Positions 47,200-58,011 of a stretch of 64,000 nucleotides of DNA are shown piece after piece (positions within the stretch are counted from its first letter, which is position 1; every line of letters begins with the position of its first letter). This DNA is from Antedon mediterranea (Eukaryota > Echinodermata > Crinoidea > Comatulida > Antedonidae): assembly GCF_964355755.1 (NCBI RefSeq), contig NC_092678.1, positions 13,924,922 to 13,988,921 of the forward strand, read 5' to 3'. A program made the translations under genes and the position numbers. Under the pieces are notes generated by a model, which saw only the letters and a list, made by a program, of their open reading frames with translations, had not been told where the DNA came from and ran no database searches.

Positions 47200-48790
47200 G
47201 ACTTGGTAACCTTTAAAAGATGTCAAATGAATGTTCTGATCATGTACTGATGTTGAATGAAGACTGCTATATAATTGTTTCAGTTCTAATCGTATCATTA
47301 TTTATTTATAACTTTCGTAACCTTTCAAAGATGTCAAATAAATGTTTATGTAATGATTATATAACTGTTTCAGTTCCTTATCATTCTATATTTAATACGT
47401 GGTACTAGGCAGATTGTCCTGGAATATGACTGGTAGGTTGATTTTGGATTAACAATAATGTGTAGACGTGACTGGGCAAAACAGAAAGCTCTGTTCTTTA
47501 TGATTAGTTGATATTATGACCTTCCTCATGTTATATGACCGAAATCCAATCAATAATCAACAGTAAAGCGCCTACATAATTCTAACTAGCTAGACTAGAA
47601 CGGCAATAATACCATTACGAAACGATCGTCATGACAATTGAAACTAATCTAGGCCAATTCTGATTTTACCAACGATTGTTGTAAAGTTGTTTTCATTCAA
47701 AATAATACAAAAGATCTAAAGGTAATTACATTTTTTTTGGCCTAAATTGGTATGTAAATCTCTCCAAACAGCCATGGCTACAGTCGTGTGTTCAAATTTT
47801 AGTTAGTGTTTACCGACCGACCGACCAACAGACCGACTAACCATCCGACCAACCGACCGACATAGTGAACTGTAGAGTAGAGTAACTACAGTGGATGCTG
47901 CAATTTTCTTGAAAGAAGAAGGTGTTAGATGAAAAAGGAACTCTTATAGATTATCAGAAGAGGGGCAAGAAGAGAAAACCAAGGGATGGAAAGAGAAATC
48001 CATACATGGAGATTCTTGTAGAACAGAAATCGGGCAAAAATAGTGCATATTAAGGTTTAAGCACGTAATTGTATTGCAATATGATGAAATATGCCCTGAA
48101 TTTTATGAGTACCACATTTTATTTAATTGTGATTCATGCTTGTAAAGATATGATTACAAACGTGATTTCGTTAAATTGTGCGACGGTAGACCGCGTAGTT
48201 CTTAATTGCGCACCGTGAAAACATAACCACATCGATTCTTGGCCATAAGGATGGACTGTAAAACATTGACTTAACTAGATTAAACTGATATCAAGACAAG
48301 GCCATATACAAGTTGGTGTTTACCAACCAACCGACCAACCAAACGACCGACCAACATAGTGAGCTGTAGAGTCGCTTTGCACGCGACTAAAAATCCGTCG
48401 CGATACGAGAGTTAAAGTTTGTAATTGTATAGGTGGCGCTGTTGGATTTTAAGTTTAGAATAACAGCAATGGTTGTAAAAATGCTTTTCGTACCCGAAAA
48501 ATTGAGAAAATAGTACTATTGAACAACCGTTCAATAGTTCGTATTGCACGTCATGTCACCATAATGTTTTATATAGCGTATACGAAACTAGAGGATGAGT
48601 GGAATTATGGGCAGTCGTGTAAACACGGTTAAATTAAACAAATTTGGTTTTGATGATATCTGCATGCATTCTGCGGTGTCTATAGTGTTTCGTATTTATC
48701 TTTGATTGCTGCGCAGCGTCGCCAAAGCGGTATCCGAGAACATTGGGTCCAAGAGTTGTATATTAAAAATAAAATATCGACGCAATATCG
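47200..48790. repeat. Gene-free repeat patchwork
   Basis: 47200-47440 holds two more copies of the GATGTCAAATRAATGTTTATG module and an AGGCAGATTGTCCTGG piece. 47810-47880 is a GACC microsatellite fragment. 48010-48390 is a diverged copy of segment A (GGGCAAAAATAGTGCA to CACGCGACTAAAAA). The rest is unremarkable AT-rich DNA. Confidence 0.65.
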
Positions 48791-48792
48791 CT

Positions 48793-49124
48793 GCGTCACT
48801 CAATAGTGACAATAACACTTGATTTAAAAAGTATAGAAAGAGGAAAGGGGTTTTGGAAATTTAATAATTCACTTCTCCATGACCAAGATTATGTTACACT
48901 CATAAATGAAATTATAGAAAATACGACGAGTGGAGCACCTGGGATAATCTTCTGTAACATAGAATTGTATTACTCTATATCCTGACTTGATGTGCACAAC
49001 TATATTTATTTTATAAGAAGGTGTTTATATAGGAGAATTCATTAAGTATAATTTTTCTATTTTTTCTCTGTCTGCTTTTTTTTTGGTATTTCAATGTATT
49101 AAAGGAAAAAAAAAATAAATAAAA
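48793..49124 (+). mobile_element. 5'-truncated LINE fragment with poly(A) and target duplication
   Basis: An open stretch (48806-48953) reads LKSIERGKGFWKFNNSLL, a typical post-endonuclease segment of L1/Tx1- or RTE-like LINEs. An A-rich tail follows near 49104-49127. AATATCGCT occurs at 48784-48792 and again at 49125-49133 (the match extends imperfectly to about 15 bp), as expected of target-primed insertion. Internally deleted. Confidence 0.7.
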
Positions 49125-49133
49125 AATATCGCT

Positions 49134-49917
49134 TTGTCATAGTCGGTATACTTTGTTTGCCAATACTTAACAGCTTATATAACGTCACTTTTTTCAGTAT
49201 TATTAAGTTTTATGGTACTTGAATGTAATTGGTTGAATGCTCTGAGAACACTTGCTCATGAAGCTATAAAATGCCTTGCAAAGGGAAAAATATAAGACTT
49301 TAGCAAGTTTAGCCATTCAAGAATAGCAGCATACCGAGCAAAGCCATTTAACAAAGTTCTAAGATCAAAACTGAATTTGATTTAACATTTAGTCAAGTTA
49401 CTTCTTAAATAAAAAGTAAGTAGTATCTTTATATTTATTAGATTACGTTTGGTTTTTCTTTGTTAATTCATTGCTGTACAATTCCTTTTGTTTTCTTTGA
49501 AATGCTATACATTTCTTAATTTCATAAGAAGAATTTGAATGTATGGAAATAAATCATTTAAAAACATATTATATTTTGGTTCTCTATTCAATTCAGTTGT
49601 AGGCCTGTATTGACTTCTTCAAGCTGCGCCTAATGAGCAATCGTTTCACCCGCAACAATATTTTTCATTTTATTTAAGTGATTTTATACTTTATCAATTG
49701 ATGTTATTTTCAACCAATGCCTAGAAAGTAAATGTTAGTAATAATAATAATAATAACACCTATAATAACTATAATAATAATAATACAGTTTTTTTTTAAA
49801 ATATGAGTTAGTAGGCCTAATAATCATACATTTCATTTAAAAAAAAATTATTATATGTTACACATAAGTTTATAATAATATAAAGTATTTCGTAAATAGC
49901 TCTATAATTATATATAA
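49134..49917. other. AT-rich spacer with (ATA)n
   Basis: No gene. A run of AATAATAAT lies at about 49738-49790. Confidence 0.5.
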
Positions 49918-51040
49918 CTAGATGGTCCATCTAGGTCATGCCCACAGATGGTTCTCGAATACACAGTAATTTCAATGTAAACTGGCGATTTCAAACATAG
50001 GACTAAACTATATTGTTGTCTACAGAAACGAATAAATAGACACGATAATTTATGTTGTCAACTGATATTTGCACCCATGGAATTACTTCCGAAAGAGAAA
50101 ATTGTCACAAAGGGAGTCCACATTTTTTATTTGGCTTCATTTAAACAAAAAAACCAATTTCAGTTTTGTATGACTATTATGGTTGAGGGATGGGTAGGAA
50201 CAATTTGTAAATATTATTATTCTTTATCGACTCAGTAACGAAATATTTGTTCATGTTTTATAGGTCTATAAGAGTAATATACCACTATATACAGTAACAC
50301 TTGCGCTTTAATACTTTGTTAAAACTGTCACTGTCATAGTCGATTTAAATAGTAAAGTACATGTAACGATACACCACAACGACGTATTTTTATTTATTAT
50401 TCTTATTTTTTTTTTATTATTGATTGATACAAACGTTGAGAAGCAACTGTCAGTATAAAGTTTATTTGTGTATTATGTGTCTATATATGTAACAGTAGGG
50501 CCTACCCACACTCACAGTAATAACGTTTTATTTTTATGTGTTTATATACCTAACAGTACACAGACTTAATATTCAAATTGCGACCAAAATGTTTAATACG
50601 TATTTACAGTATTGTCAAAGTATTGCAATACTATATCCTAAAGGGTTTTAAGTTTATCTCTCTAGGCCCTATAAATTTACTTTTGATAGACCAAATAATT
50701 AATACGAGAGATTGTTCCATTCATCACAAATCAACATTTGTATAAAAGTATTTTAAATCTATTAAAAAAATTTTTTTTAAAGAAAATCGGCCTGTCTTCA
50801 CCATTATGATGCTGTACTTAATCTGTTCAACCGTTTTTAGTCGCGTGGATGCAACTCTATAGTTCACTATGTCGGTCGGTCTGTCGGTCTGTTTGTCTGT
50901 CCGGTATCACTATGCGTTTTAGCACGTGACTTATGGCTGTTGGCCTTGTTCAGCTATTAAAAACAATTATCGTAGAAGGAGATAGGTAAATGCGAAAAAC
51001 CATCCTCGTATTATTTTTCCCTCTGGAAGCAGACATTCAT
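49918..51040 (-). mobile_element. Helitron-family copy d, 5'-truncated
   Basis: The 3' end is at 49918 on the minus strand with CTAGATGGTCCATCTAG, in which the hairpin loop is reduced to one base; the next minus base is T. The interior is colinear with copy c to about 51040, then similarity stops without the TC end. A segment-A-type insertion lies at 50836-50949. Confidence 0.75.
50836..50949 (-). mobile_element. Short segment-A-family insertion in Helitron d
   Basis: Copies b and c run straight across this point. Here TAGTCGCGTGGATGC, a reversed GACA/GACC array and CACGTGACTTATGGCTGTTG intervene. It shows that the microsatellite core with AGTCGCGTG ends moves as a unit of about 114 bp. Confidence 0.65.
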
Positions 51041-52282
51041 GTAACGTAGAACTATTTAAAATTCACCGCAAACAAATTGACAAAGTTGAAAAATAGAAAT
51101 TTACAGGTTGTATCTGTGACGCGTATCGAGAATTTCAGCTAAATTATGTATTGATAGATGATAGAAGACTAATAATAAATAAATAATTAGCAGTTACCCG
51201 TAGCAGTAATATGCCTTAATATGTGGTTGTATATTAATTTGCATTGGAGGAGTAAGTATAATAAAGCGCACTCTTTCTTGATAAAATTACTCTGACAAAT
51301 TATGGAGAAAAAAAATAACAAATTGTATTAAGAATGAAATTCGGAACTATCTACGTTCATTGTTTTTATTATACACGATCTTTTCCTTGAAATATCTGTA
51401 AGCTAAAAAATGCAATATTGAATATGGGACTTTGAAATAAAAGACATGTACGTAGAAGTCTGTCAATCAGTCGGCAGTTTAAAACATTTCAATGATAAAA
51501 TATTATCGATTGTTAAATTTATAGAAATAAGATGTGAAGTATTTGAATAATAAAACTACAGCTGCTTACGAACTTAAAATCAACATAAAAAGTGAACATG
51601 GTGGTAGTCAAAATTAGATGATGCGCTCAGATAATAACGAAAGTATAAAATATCAAACTATATATTTTGTGAGAGCTCTGTTTTAATTATGCCCAGAAAT
51701 AGTGATGTGTATTTAATGAGTCACATTTACTTATAGAAAAAATAAAACTCGACATAAAGCGAGTGAAAAATGCACGGCTGCGGAAACATTATACAAATTA
51801 CCTTATATTGCTCACACATATTATAAATGAATTGTTTTCCTTAATGTTGGTGGTAATGTGTTTCCGTGGTCTAGTTTTGTTGCTTTAAGCGGTGACACTC
51901 ATAATTTACGCATTTCGCGGAACTCGACTGTACTGAGCATAATACTAATGACCATGGCGCACTGTGCTGATCTTGATTTACGAAATACATTATGTTCCAG
52001 GGATACGTGCAATTATTAAGAAACCTTATTAGAAATGTATTTTTTCGTAGTAATTATAAACAATATTGTTAAATTTAGTACTGTCAAAAATTAAGTACTG
52101 TAACATGATTGCTTTACTTCATATAATAAGATGACATAATCAGTCTGTGTTGATATATCAACGTGTTGGTGACCTAACTCGTCCAAAGTGACGAGTTCAA
52201 AGGTACTTTTAATTACTAGTTATATTTGTATTTATTCTTTGTTTATAAATGGTTATCTTGTTGTGAAGCGCTTCGTACTTCA
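51041..52282. other. Gene-free spacer
   Basis: No ORF, repeat end or RNA gene that I can support. Confidence 0.5.
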
Positions 52283-53592
52283 ATTCAATTCAATTCAATT
52301 CAAAGCAACATTTATTTTCTCCTTTCATATACAAAATAGATTTCAGTGATCAATAAATATGTAAACAAAATTTGAAAGAAGAAGGTACACGCCCAGAAAG
52401 ATGAAAAACACATCTTGTGGAGGACGTACCTATTACAGACACAGACAATGAAAATTTATAAAATAAAAAAAAAAAAAAAATAACTAAAAATAAAAAAAAT
52501 AAATAAAAAAAAAAATTGACCGAGAAAAAGTTAATATTTGGCAATAAGGTGACTTTTAAGTTTAGATAAAAATGATTTACTAGAAACAGAGTTTAAGATG
52601 GGGAGTGGCAGATCGTTCCAAAAAGTGGGTCCGGAATACCTAATGTTGTGTTGAAAGTGGTTGGTTTTATGGGTTGGAATATGTAATTTTGAACAAATAC
52701 GGGTATTATGATAATGAATTGAAGAATTTGGAGTGAACATGGAGCAGAGATGTTTGGGAAGGTTGGAATTAATAGAAGAAAAGATGAACGAGCCTTGTTG
52801 GGTTAGATTGATATCGGAGAGTTTGAGAAGATTAAGCTTTGAAAAAAGATGAGATGAATGAGACAGGGGTGGGGCGCCAGATATAACCCTGATGGCCTTT
52901 TTTTGAAGAGTTTGAAGTTTTTTAATACTGGAAGGATAAGAGTTGCACCAGACAATATTGCAATAGTTAAGATAAGGCAGGATGAGGGAGCAGTACAGGA
53001 TACAAAGAATGTTAGGGGGTGAAAAAGAAGAAAGTCTAGTGATGATGCCAAGACTTTTTGAAATTTTATTCTCAACAAAATTGATGTGATTTTTCCATGA
53101 AAGTCGACTGTCAAGATGAACTCCTGATGTGTATTATTTGATTTATTGAGCAGGGAATTAATTGATTTCCAAGTTGCCTTAATATCATTTTTGTGTTTGA
53201 GAAACGTTTTGTGAAAATGATTTTTTTTTGCAGCTTTAATTGTAGTATTTAATTTATTACGGAATTGTTTAAAGGCTGTTTCATTTTTTTGGGTGGGACA
53301 ATGGATAAATTTAGAGTACAGTTTATGTTTGTGTTTAATTGAATTAAGTAGGCCATTAGACATCCATGACTTTAATTTATTATTTTTTTTTTCGTTTTTG
53401 AGGAGAGGAAAGTGTTTATCATATATTGATTTTAATATAAGTTCAAAGTGTGAATAAGCCTTATTTGGGTCATCAGTGTTAATAACATCAGTCCAATGTT
53501 GGGTGGAAATTTCAAGACGAAAGTTTGCCAGTGAAGTAAGGTTAAATTTTCTAAAAGATAATTTTCTTGAGATAATCCATAATCCTGTATAA
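52283..53592 (-). pseudogene. Internally deleted CR1/L2-like LINE
   Basis: Read on the minus strand. A post-endonuclease linker (KLKSWMSNGLLNSIKHKHKLY, near 53360) is followed by WKSINSLLNKS, then similarity jumps to the region after RT (NILCILYCSLILPYLNYCN-type and KLQTLQKKAIR motifs in a shifted frame near 52990-52900). It ends with RYSGPTFWNDLPLPI (near 52625) before a stop at 52531. The RT palm motifs are missing. The 3' end is a T/A-rich tract and tandem AATTG pentamers (52283-52305), a CR1/L2-type tail. Upstream it is cut by the MITE at 53595. Confidence 0.75.
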
Positions 53593-53594
53593 TG

Positions 53595-53993
53595 CATGGC
53601 AAGCCACGTCCGCCAAAATTCCCAAATCGATACCATTCACAATGCATTCATAATAAACCCAAACCAGTCATTTACAAACCTAAATCACTCACCGTCTTGC
53701 CAAACAAGTTGTTATATCATGAAAATCAATTTATTGTCAAGTAAATTTAACCATTCATTCAAGTCAAATCGGTCTTCGTGAAGAAGTCAAATGATTCATC
53801 GCCAGACCAGACCAGATATCGTTAAACCAAACCAATCATCATGAGGTTCAAGCTATTCAAACAAATGGTTTGGCTAGACGGCGAATGACTTATTTTTACG
53901 TTGAATTTTTAAATGAATGGTTTGGATTGGTTATGAATGCATTGATGGTAAATGGTATGGACTGAGGACTTTTGTCGGACTTGGCTTGCCATG
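53595..53993. mobile_element. 399-bp MITE with CATGGCAAGCC termini
   Basis: CATGGCAAGCCACGTCCGCC (from 53595) is inverted at 53993 with two mismatches (GTCGGACTTGGCTTGCCATG). The interior is rich in CCAAACCA/TGGTTTGG words that pair across the element. TAAT flanks both sides but is not a clean duplication. No ORF belongs to it. Confidence 0.75.
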
Positions 53994-54597
53994 TAATTGT
54001 TCATACATGAACAGATTAGTTTTTCGTTACTTGGGCCAGTCAAATATTGAATGTGTGTGTTTGAAATAGTATAAGAAAACATGAGCATCAGGAAGAGTGT
54101 TATTTAGCATAAGTTATATAGGCAAGGGATGACAAGTGATTAGTTACAAGTAAGGGGTTCTATGAACCTTGAATGGGGGAAAATTTTTCACAAAATATAG
54201 TTTCTCTTAGGCCTTCTTTTCTGTTATTGTGAACAATGTAGGCCTATGAATCAATTATTATTATTTATTTAGTTTTAGCTGTTGCCATCACTTCGCTAAC
54301 ACTAATGATAATGTTTACATACGTACAATTTTGCCTAATAAATATTCATATGCTTTATTATTATTCATTAAACTCTTGTATATAGCGCTTAACGCTAAAA
54401 TCTCAGTAATAACAGATCCATGATATTTTGTTCATTTATATTTCAATAATAAAAACAGCAGAATGCTGCAAACAGGAATTGTTTTCCATTTATAAAACGT
54501 AGAGTAAATATCATAGTAAATATTATTTTGTTTAAAATATTTTAGTTTACTAAAAAATATAAATATGATTAACGTTTTTTTTCATATCAATTTTTAG
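53994..54597. other. Upstream region or intron of the right-end gene
   Basis: AT-rich and gene-free. It ends in a pyrimidine-rich TTTTTTTTCATATCAATTTTTAG acceptor-like tract just before the coding exon, so a non-coding 5' exon probably lies further left and was not located. Confidence 0.5.
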
Positions 54598-54842
54598 GAT
54601 GGGCAGCACAGACAGCATTCCGATTGTAAGCCAGGTCAAGTCTCTTATTCAAGTGATTTCAGGGGATAAAGAAGGTGCAAAGAGAACTCAGGAACACTTT
54701 CTCCACACTTTTCCTGTTTTGTCACAGATCACTTCAGCCGTACAAGCCATTGAAGGAGACTCAAAGGGTGCTAAAGAGACACAGGAAGAGTTTGCTGAAA
54801 GTTTAGGGCATTTTGCTGATGGAATTCCCGTTATTGGTCATA
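54598..54842 (+). CDS. Glycine-zipper repeat protein, N-terminal exon part
   Basis: The exon follows a TTTTTAG acceptor (AG 54596-54597), with ATG at 54599. Residues 5-37 and 38-70 are two tandem repeats of about 33 residues: IPIVSQVKSLIQVISGDKEG and FPVLSQITSAVQAIEGDSKG, each followed by AKxTQExF. A third repeat starts IPVIGH at residue 75 and is cut at 54842 by a 7164-bp insertion. In the insertion the frame runs on only eight codons to a stop at 54863-54865. The missing half of repeat 3 begins at 62009. No signal peptide. The repeats look amphipathic; function is unknown to me. Invertebrate multi-copy proteins with PVVGH and glycine-zipper segments seem related, from memory only. Confidence 0.8.
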
Positions 54843-54869
54843 CACAGCAAAATTTGAAATTCTAAGCAA

Positions 54870-56690
54870 GAAAAAAAAATCTTGTTTTAAGAAAAAATTC
54901 TTAAAATAAGTATTTTTTTTCTTGTCAAGATTTAAAATTACTTAAAACAAGAAATAATTTTCTAGAAAAGACACATTTTCTTAAATTAAGTTTTGCAATA
55001 TTCTTGAAAATGCTTATTACAAGAAATATTTTACTTAAAATAAGAAGTCAATATCATTCTCTTCTTATTAAGAATAGTTTTGCTTAAAACAAGATTTGAA
55101 AATACTTAATTTGAAAAGTATTTTACTTAAAATAAGAAATCTATATTATATTTATCCCTATCAAGAATAATTTTTCTTAAATCAAGATTGATGAATTATA
55201 AAAATTACTTAAAACAATCAATATTTTTCTAGGTAAGACAAAGTTTCTTAAATTAGGTTTCGCAATAGTCTTGAAAATACTTGTTTTGAGAAATATTTTA
55301 CTTAAAATAAGAAGTCAATTTCACACTACCCTTATCAAGATTATTTTTACTTGAATCAAGATTCGCAATATTCTTGAAAATGCTTATTACAAGAAATATT
55401 TTACTTAAAATAAGAAGTCAATATCATTCTCTTCTTATTAAGAATAGTTTTGCTTAAAACAAGATTTGAAAATACTTAATTTGAAAAGTATTTTACTTAA
55501 AATAAGAAATCAATATTATATTTATCCCTATCAAGAATAATTTTTCTTAAATCAAGATTGATGAATTCTAAAAATTACTTAAAACAATAAATATTTTTCT
55601 AGGTAAGACAAAGTTTCTTAAATTAGGTTTCGCAATATTCTTAAAAATACTTATTTTGAGAAATGTTTTACTTAAAATAAGAAGTCAATATCATACTATC
55701 TTATCAAGACTATTTTTGCTTAAATTGAGATTCGCAATATTTTAAAAAATACTTATTTTGAGAAATGTTTTACTTAAAATAAGAAGTCAATATCATACTA
55801 TCTTATCAAGACTATTTTTACTTGAATCAAGATTCGCAATATTCTTAAAAATACTTATTTCGAGAAATGTTTTACTTAAAATAAGAAGTCAATATCATAC
55901 TATCTTATCAAGACTATTTTTGCTTAAATTGAGATTCGCAATATTTTAAAAAATACTTATTTTGAAAAATGTTTTACTTAAAATAAGAAGTCAATATCAT
56001 ACTATCCTATCAAGACTATTTTTGCTTGAATTCAGATTCGCAATATTCTGATTTTGAGAAATGTTTTACTTAAAATAAGAAGTCAATATCATACTATCTT
56101 ATCAAGACTATTTTTACTTGAATCAAGATTCACAATATTCTTTAAAATACTTATTTTGAGAAATGTTTTACTTAAAATAAGAAGTCAATATCATACTATC
56201 TTATCAAGACTATTTTTGCTTAAATTGAGATTCGCAATATTTTAAAAAATACTTATTTTGAAAAATGTTTTACTTAAAATAAGAAGTCAATATCATACTA
56301 TCCTATCAAGACTATTTTTGCTTGAATTCAGATTCGCAATATTCTGATTTTGAGAAATGTTTTACTTAAAATAAGAAGTCAATATCATACTATCTTATCA
56401 AGACTATTTTTACTTGAATCAAGATTCGCAATATTCTTTAAAATACTTATTTTGAGAAATGTTTTACTTAAAATAAGAAGTCAATATCATACTATCTTAT
56501 CAAGACTATTTTTGCTTAAATTGAGATTCGCAATATTTTAAAAAATACTTATTTTGAGAAATGTTTTACTTAAGATAAGAAGTCAATATCATACTATATC
56601 CTATCAAGACTATTTTTGCTTGAATTGAAGTCAATTCTATTTTAATATTCTGAAAAATACTTATTTTGAGAAATGTTTTACTTAAAATAG
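54870..56690. repeat. Left tandem array of the TIR element (102-bp unit, 296-bp higher order)
   Basis: GAAGTCAATATCAT recurs at 55681, 55783, 55885, 55987, 56079, 56181, 56283 and 56375: spacings of 102, 102, 102, 92, 102, 102 and 92 give a three-unit 296-bp higher-order repeat in the later part. Units are built from TTACTTAAAATAAG and CTTATTTTGAG, short inverted words related to the element's ends. ORFs of 63 codons here are repeat artefacts. Confidence 0.88.
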
Positions 56691-57126
56691 ATTGTCATCC
56701 TTATATTCACACAACGGTAGAGCAGTTAGCACTTCAGTTTCAACTGATGAAAGAATCTGGGTAATCAAACTGTTTGTGCTTTGAATAATCGATTGCACTG
56801 CAACCTAAAGAAAATAATATTGATTTAATATTTTTTATATTCAAGTTTTAATATGTTTAAAAACTAAGTTGTGCTTTAGTTGGGGAGCTATGCAGCCTAA
56901 CAAAAAAAATGTTATTTGTAACAATGAAATTGGTCACAAAAAATGCAACATAAACTTAGAGTGTATAATGCCTAGGCCTAGGCCTAGTACCCAAGTCCTA
57001 TAGTTACTATAGCTAATAGTCCTGTATAATAACAGTACCAGCAAGGCCTAGGAAATAGACGTATTTCTCTAATAAAAAATAGTTTAAAATGCATAATTGT
57101 TGTAATTTTAAAGCAAAATGGCTTAC

Positions 57127-57372
57127 CTGTGGAATCTTGTTTCTCTCCTTTAATTTTAGTAGAAAGAAATCAGCATTTTTTATACTATTATCTGCTTGTT
57201 CATCCTCTAGTTAGTAGGCCTTCTTGCTGAGCATCAACAAGATAATTAATATTAAACAATCATTAACAGTATAACAATACTAGAATTATCACTACTACTA
57301 TCGTCAGTTGATAAATCATCCCCGTTATAATAGTTTTTTTCTTCATTAACTTCGTCAGTCTCCTAGTCTAGG
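57127..57372 (-). CDS. Exon-like islands on the minus strand inside the element
   Basis: 57206-57127 is bounded by an AG acceptor and a strong GTAAGC donor and reads DEQADNSIKNADFFLLKLKE and a few more residues with no stop. Upstream on the same strand (about 57360-57275) is an acidic stretch EVNEEKNYYNGDD followed by a serine/aspartate run. An ATG reading MPGENEDAN lies at about 57420. This could be the 5' part of a gene carried by the element. The DFFLLKLKE phrase resembles multi-copy transposon-linked proteins, but I cannot name the family. Confidence 0.4.
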
Positions 57373-57458
57373 CCTAGTTCTACTTCATCCTCAATTGGCA
57401 TCCTCGTTTTCTCCAGGCATACTTATATACTGATGTTTCCATCGTCAACTGCAGGAGG

Positions 57459-57752
57459 TTGCCGATTGTTATACTCGTCCTTAAAATGGCGTCTTATGAC
57501 ATGCTTGTAAAACGAATTGTAAATTCCAAAGCTTGCCGGGCAGCGAACCACCAATTCCACATGTTACTCGAAAATTCGGAGTATTTCCATGAATTGAATT
57601 ATAATGCCTTAGCAAATAGGGTAGCAAATACTGTACCTACTTCAGTTTACTGGCACCAACTTATCGCTTTTTTTCGGACTGCAACAAACATGTGTCATTA
57701 TTATTGTCTGTCGTATTACTGTTGGTCCAGACGTTTTATAGATTTGCTTTAA
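57459..57752 (+). CDS. Unrecognised 97-codon ORF in the element core
   Basis: An inner ATG at 57486 gives MASYDMLVKRIVNSKACRAA and continues to 57752. Composition is ordinary for a protein (cysteines, aromatics, HQL) and unlike the flanking arrays. The first ~50 codons are the most convincing. It lies between the divergent exon islands. Function unknown. Confidence 0.35.
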   Translation: MPIVILVLKMASYDMLVKRIVNSKACRAANHQFHMLLENSEYFHELNYNALANRVANTVPTSVYWHQLIAFFRTATNMCHYYCLSYYCWSRRFIDLL

Positions 57753-58011
57753 CCACCATGGAGGTTTATACCTCCATGCTTTAACGTTAAGCAGTATAAT
57801 GACCTTATACATTCTGGGTAAAAGGCCAGCGATAATAGTTGAAAAACAACACTGTGTGTGGTCGATGACCTAGCTCCCGGCGGGATCATGGCCAACGGTT
57901 TTTTAAAGTAATCATTCAAAATCTAGAGTTTGTAAGTACTGTAAAAGACACCTTTCATCGCAATTTATATATTAAATGCTTCAATAGGCCTAGTAAGATT
58001 AGTCTAATATA

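Noticed and set aside
55758-56541. Three near-identical 63-codon ORFs
   Set aside because: They recur at the 296-bp higher-order period of the left array and have no non-repeat content.
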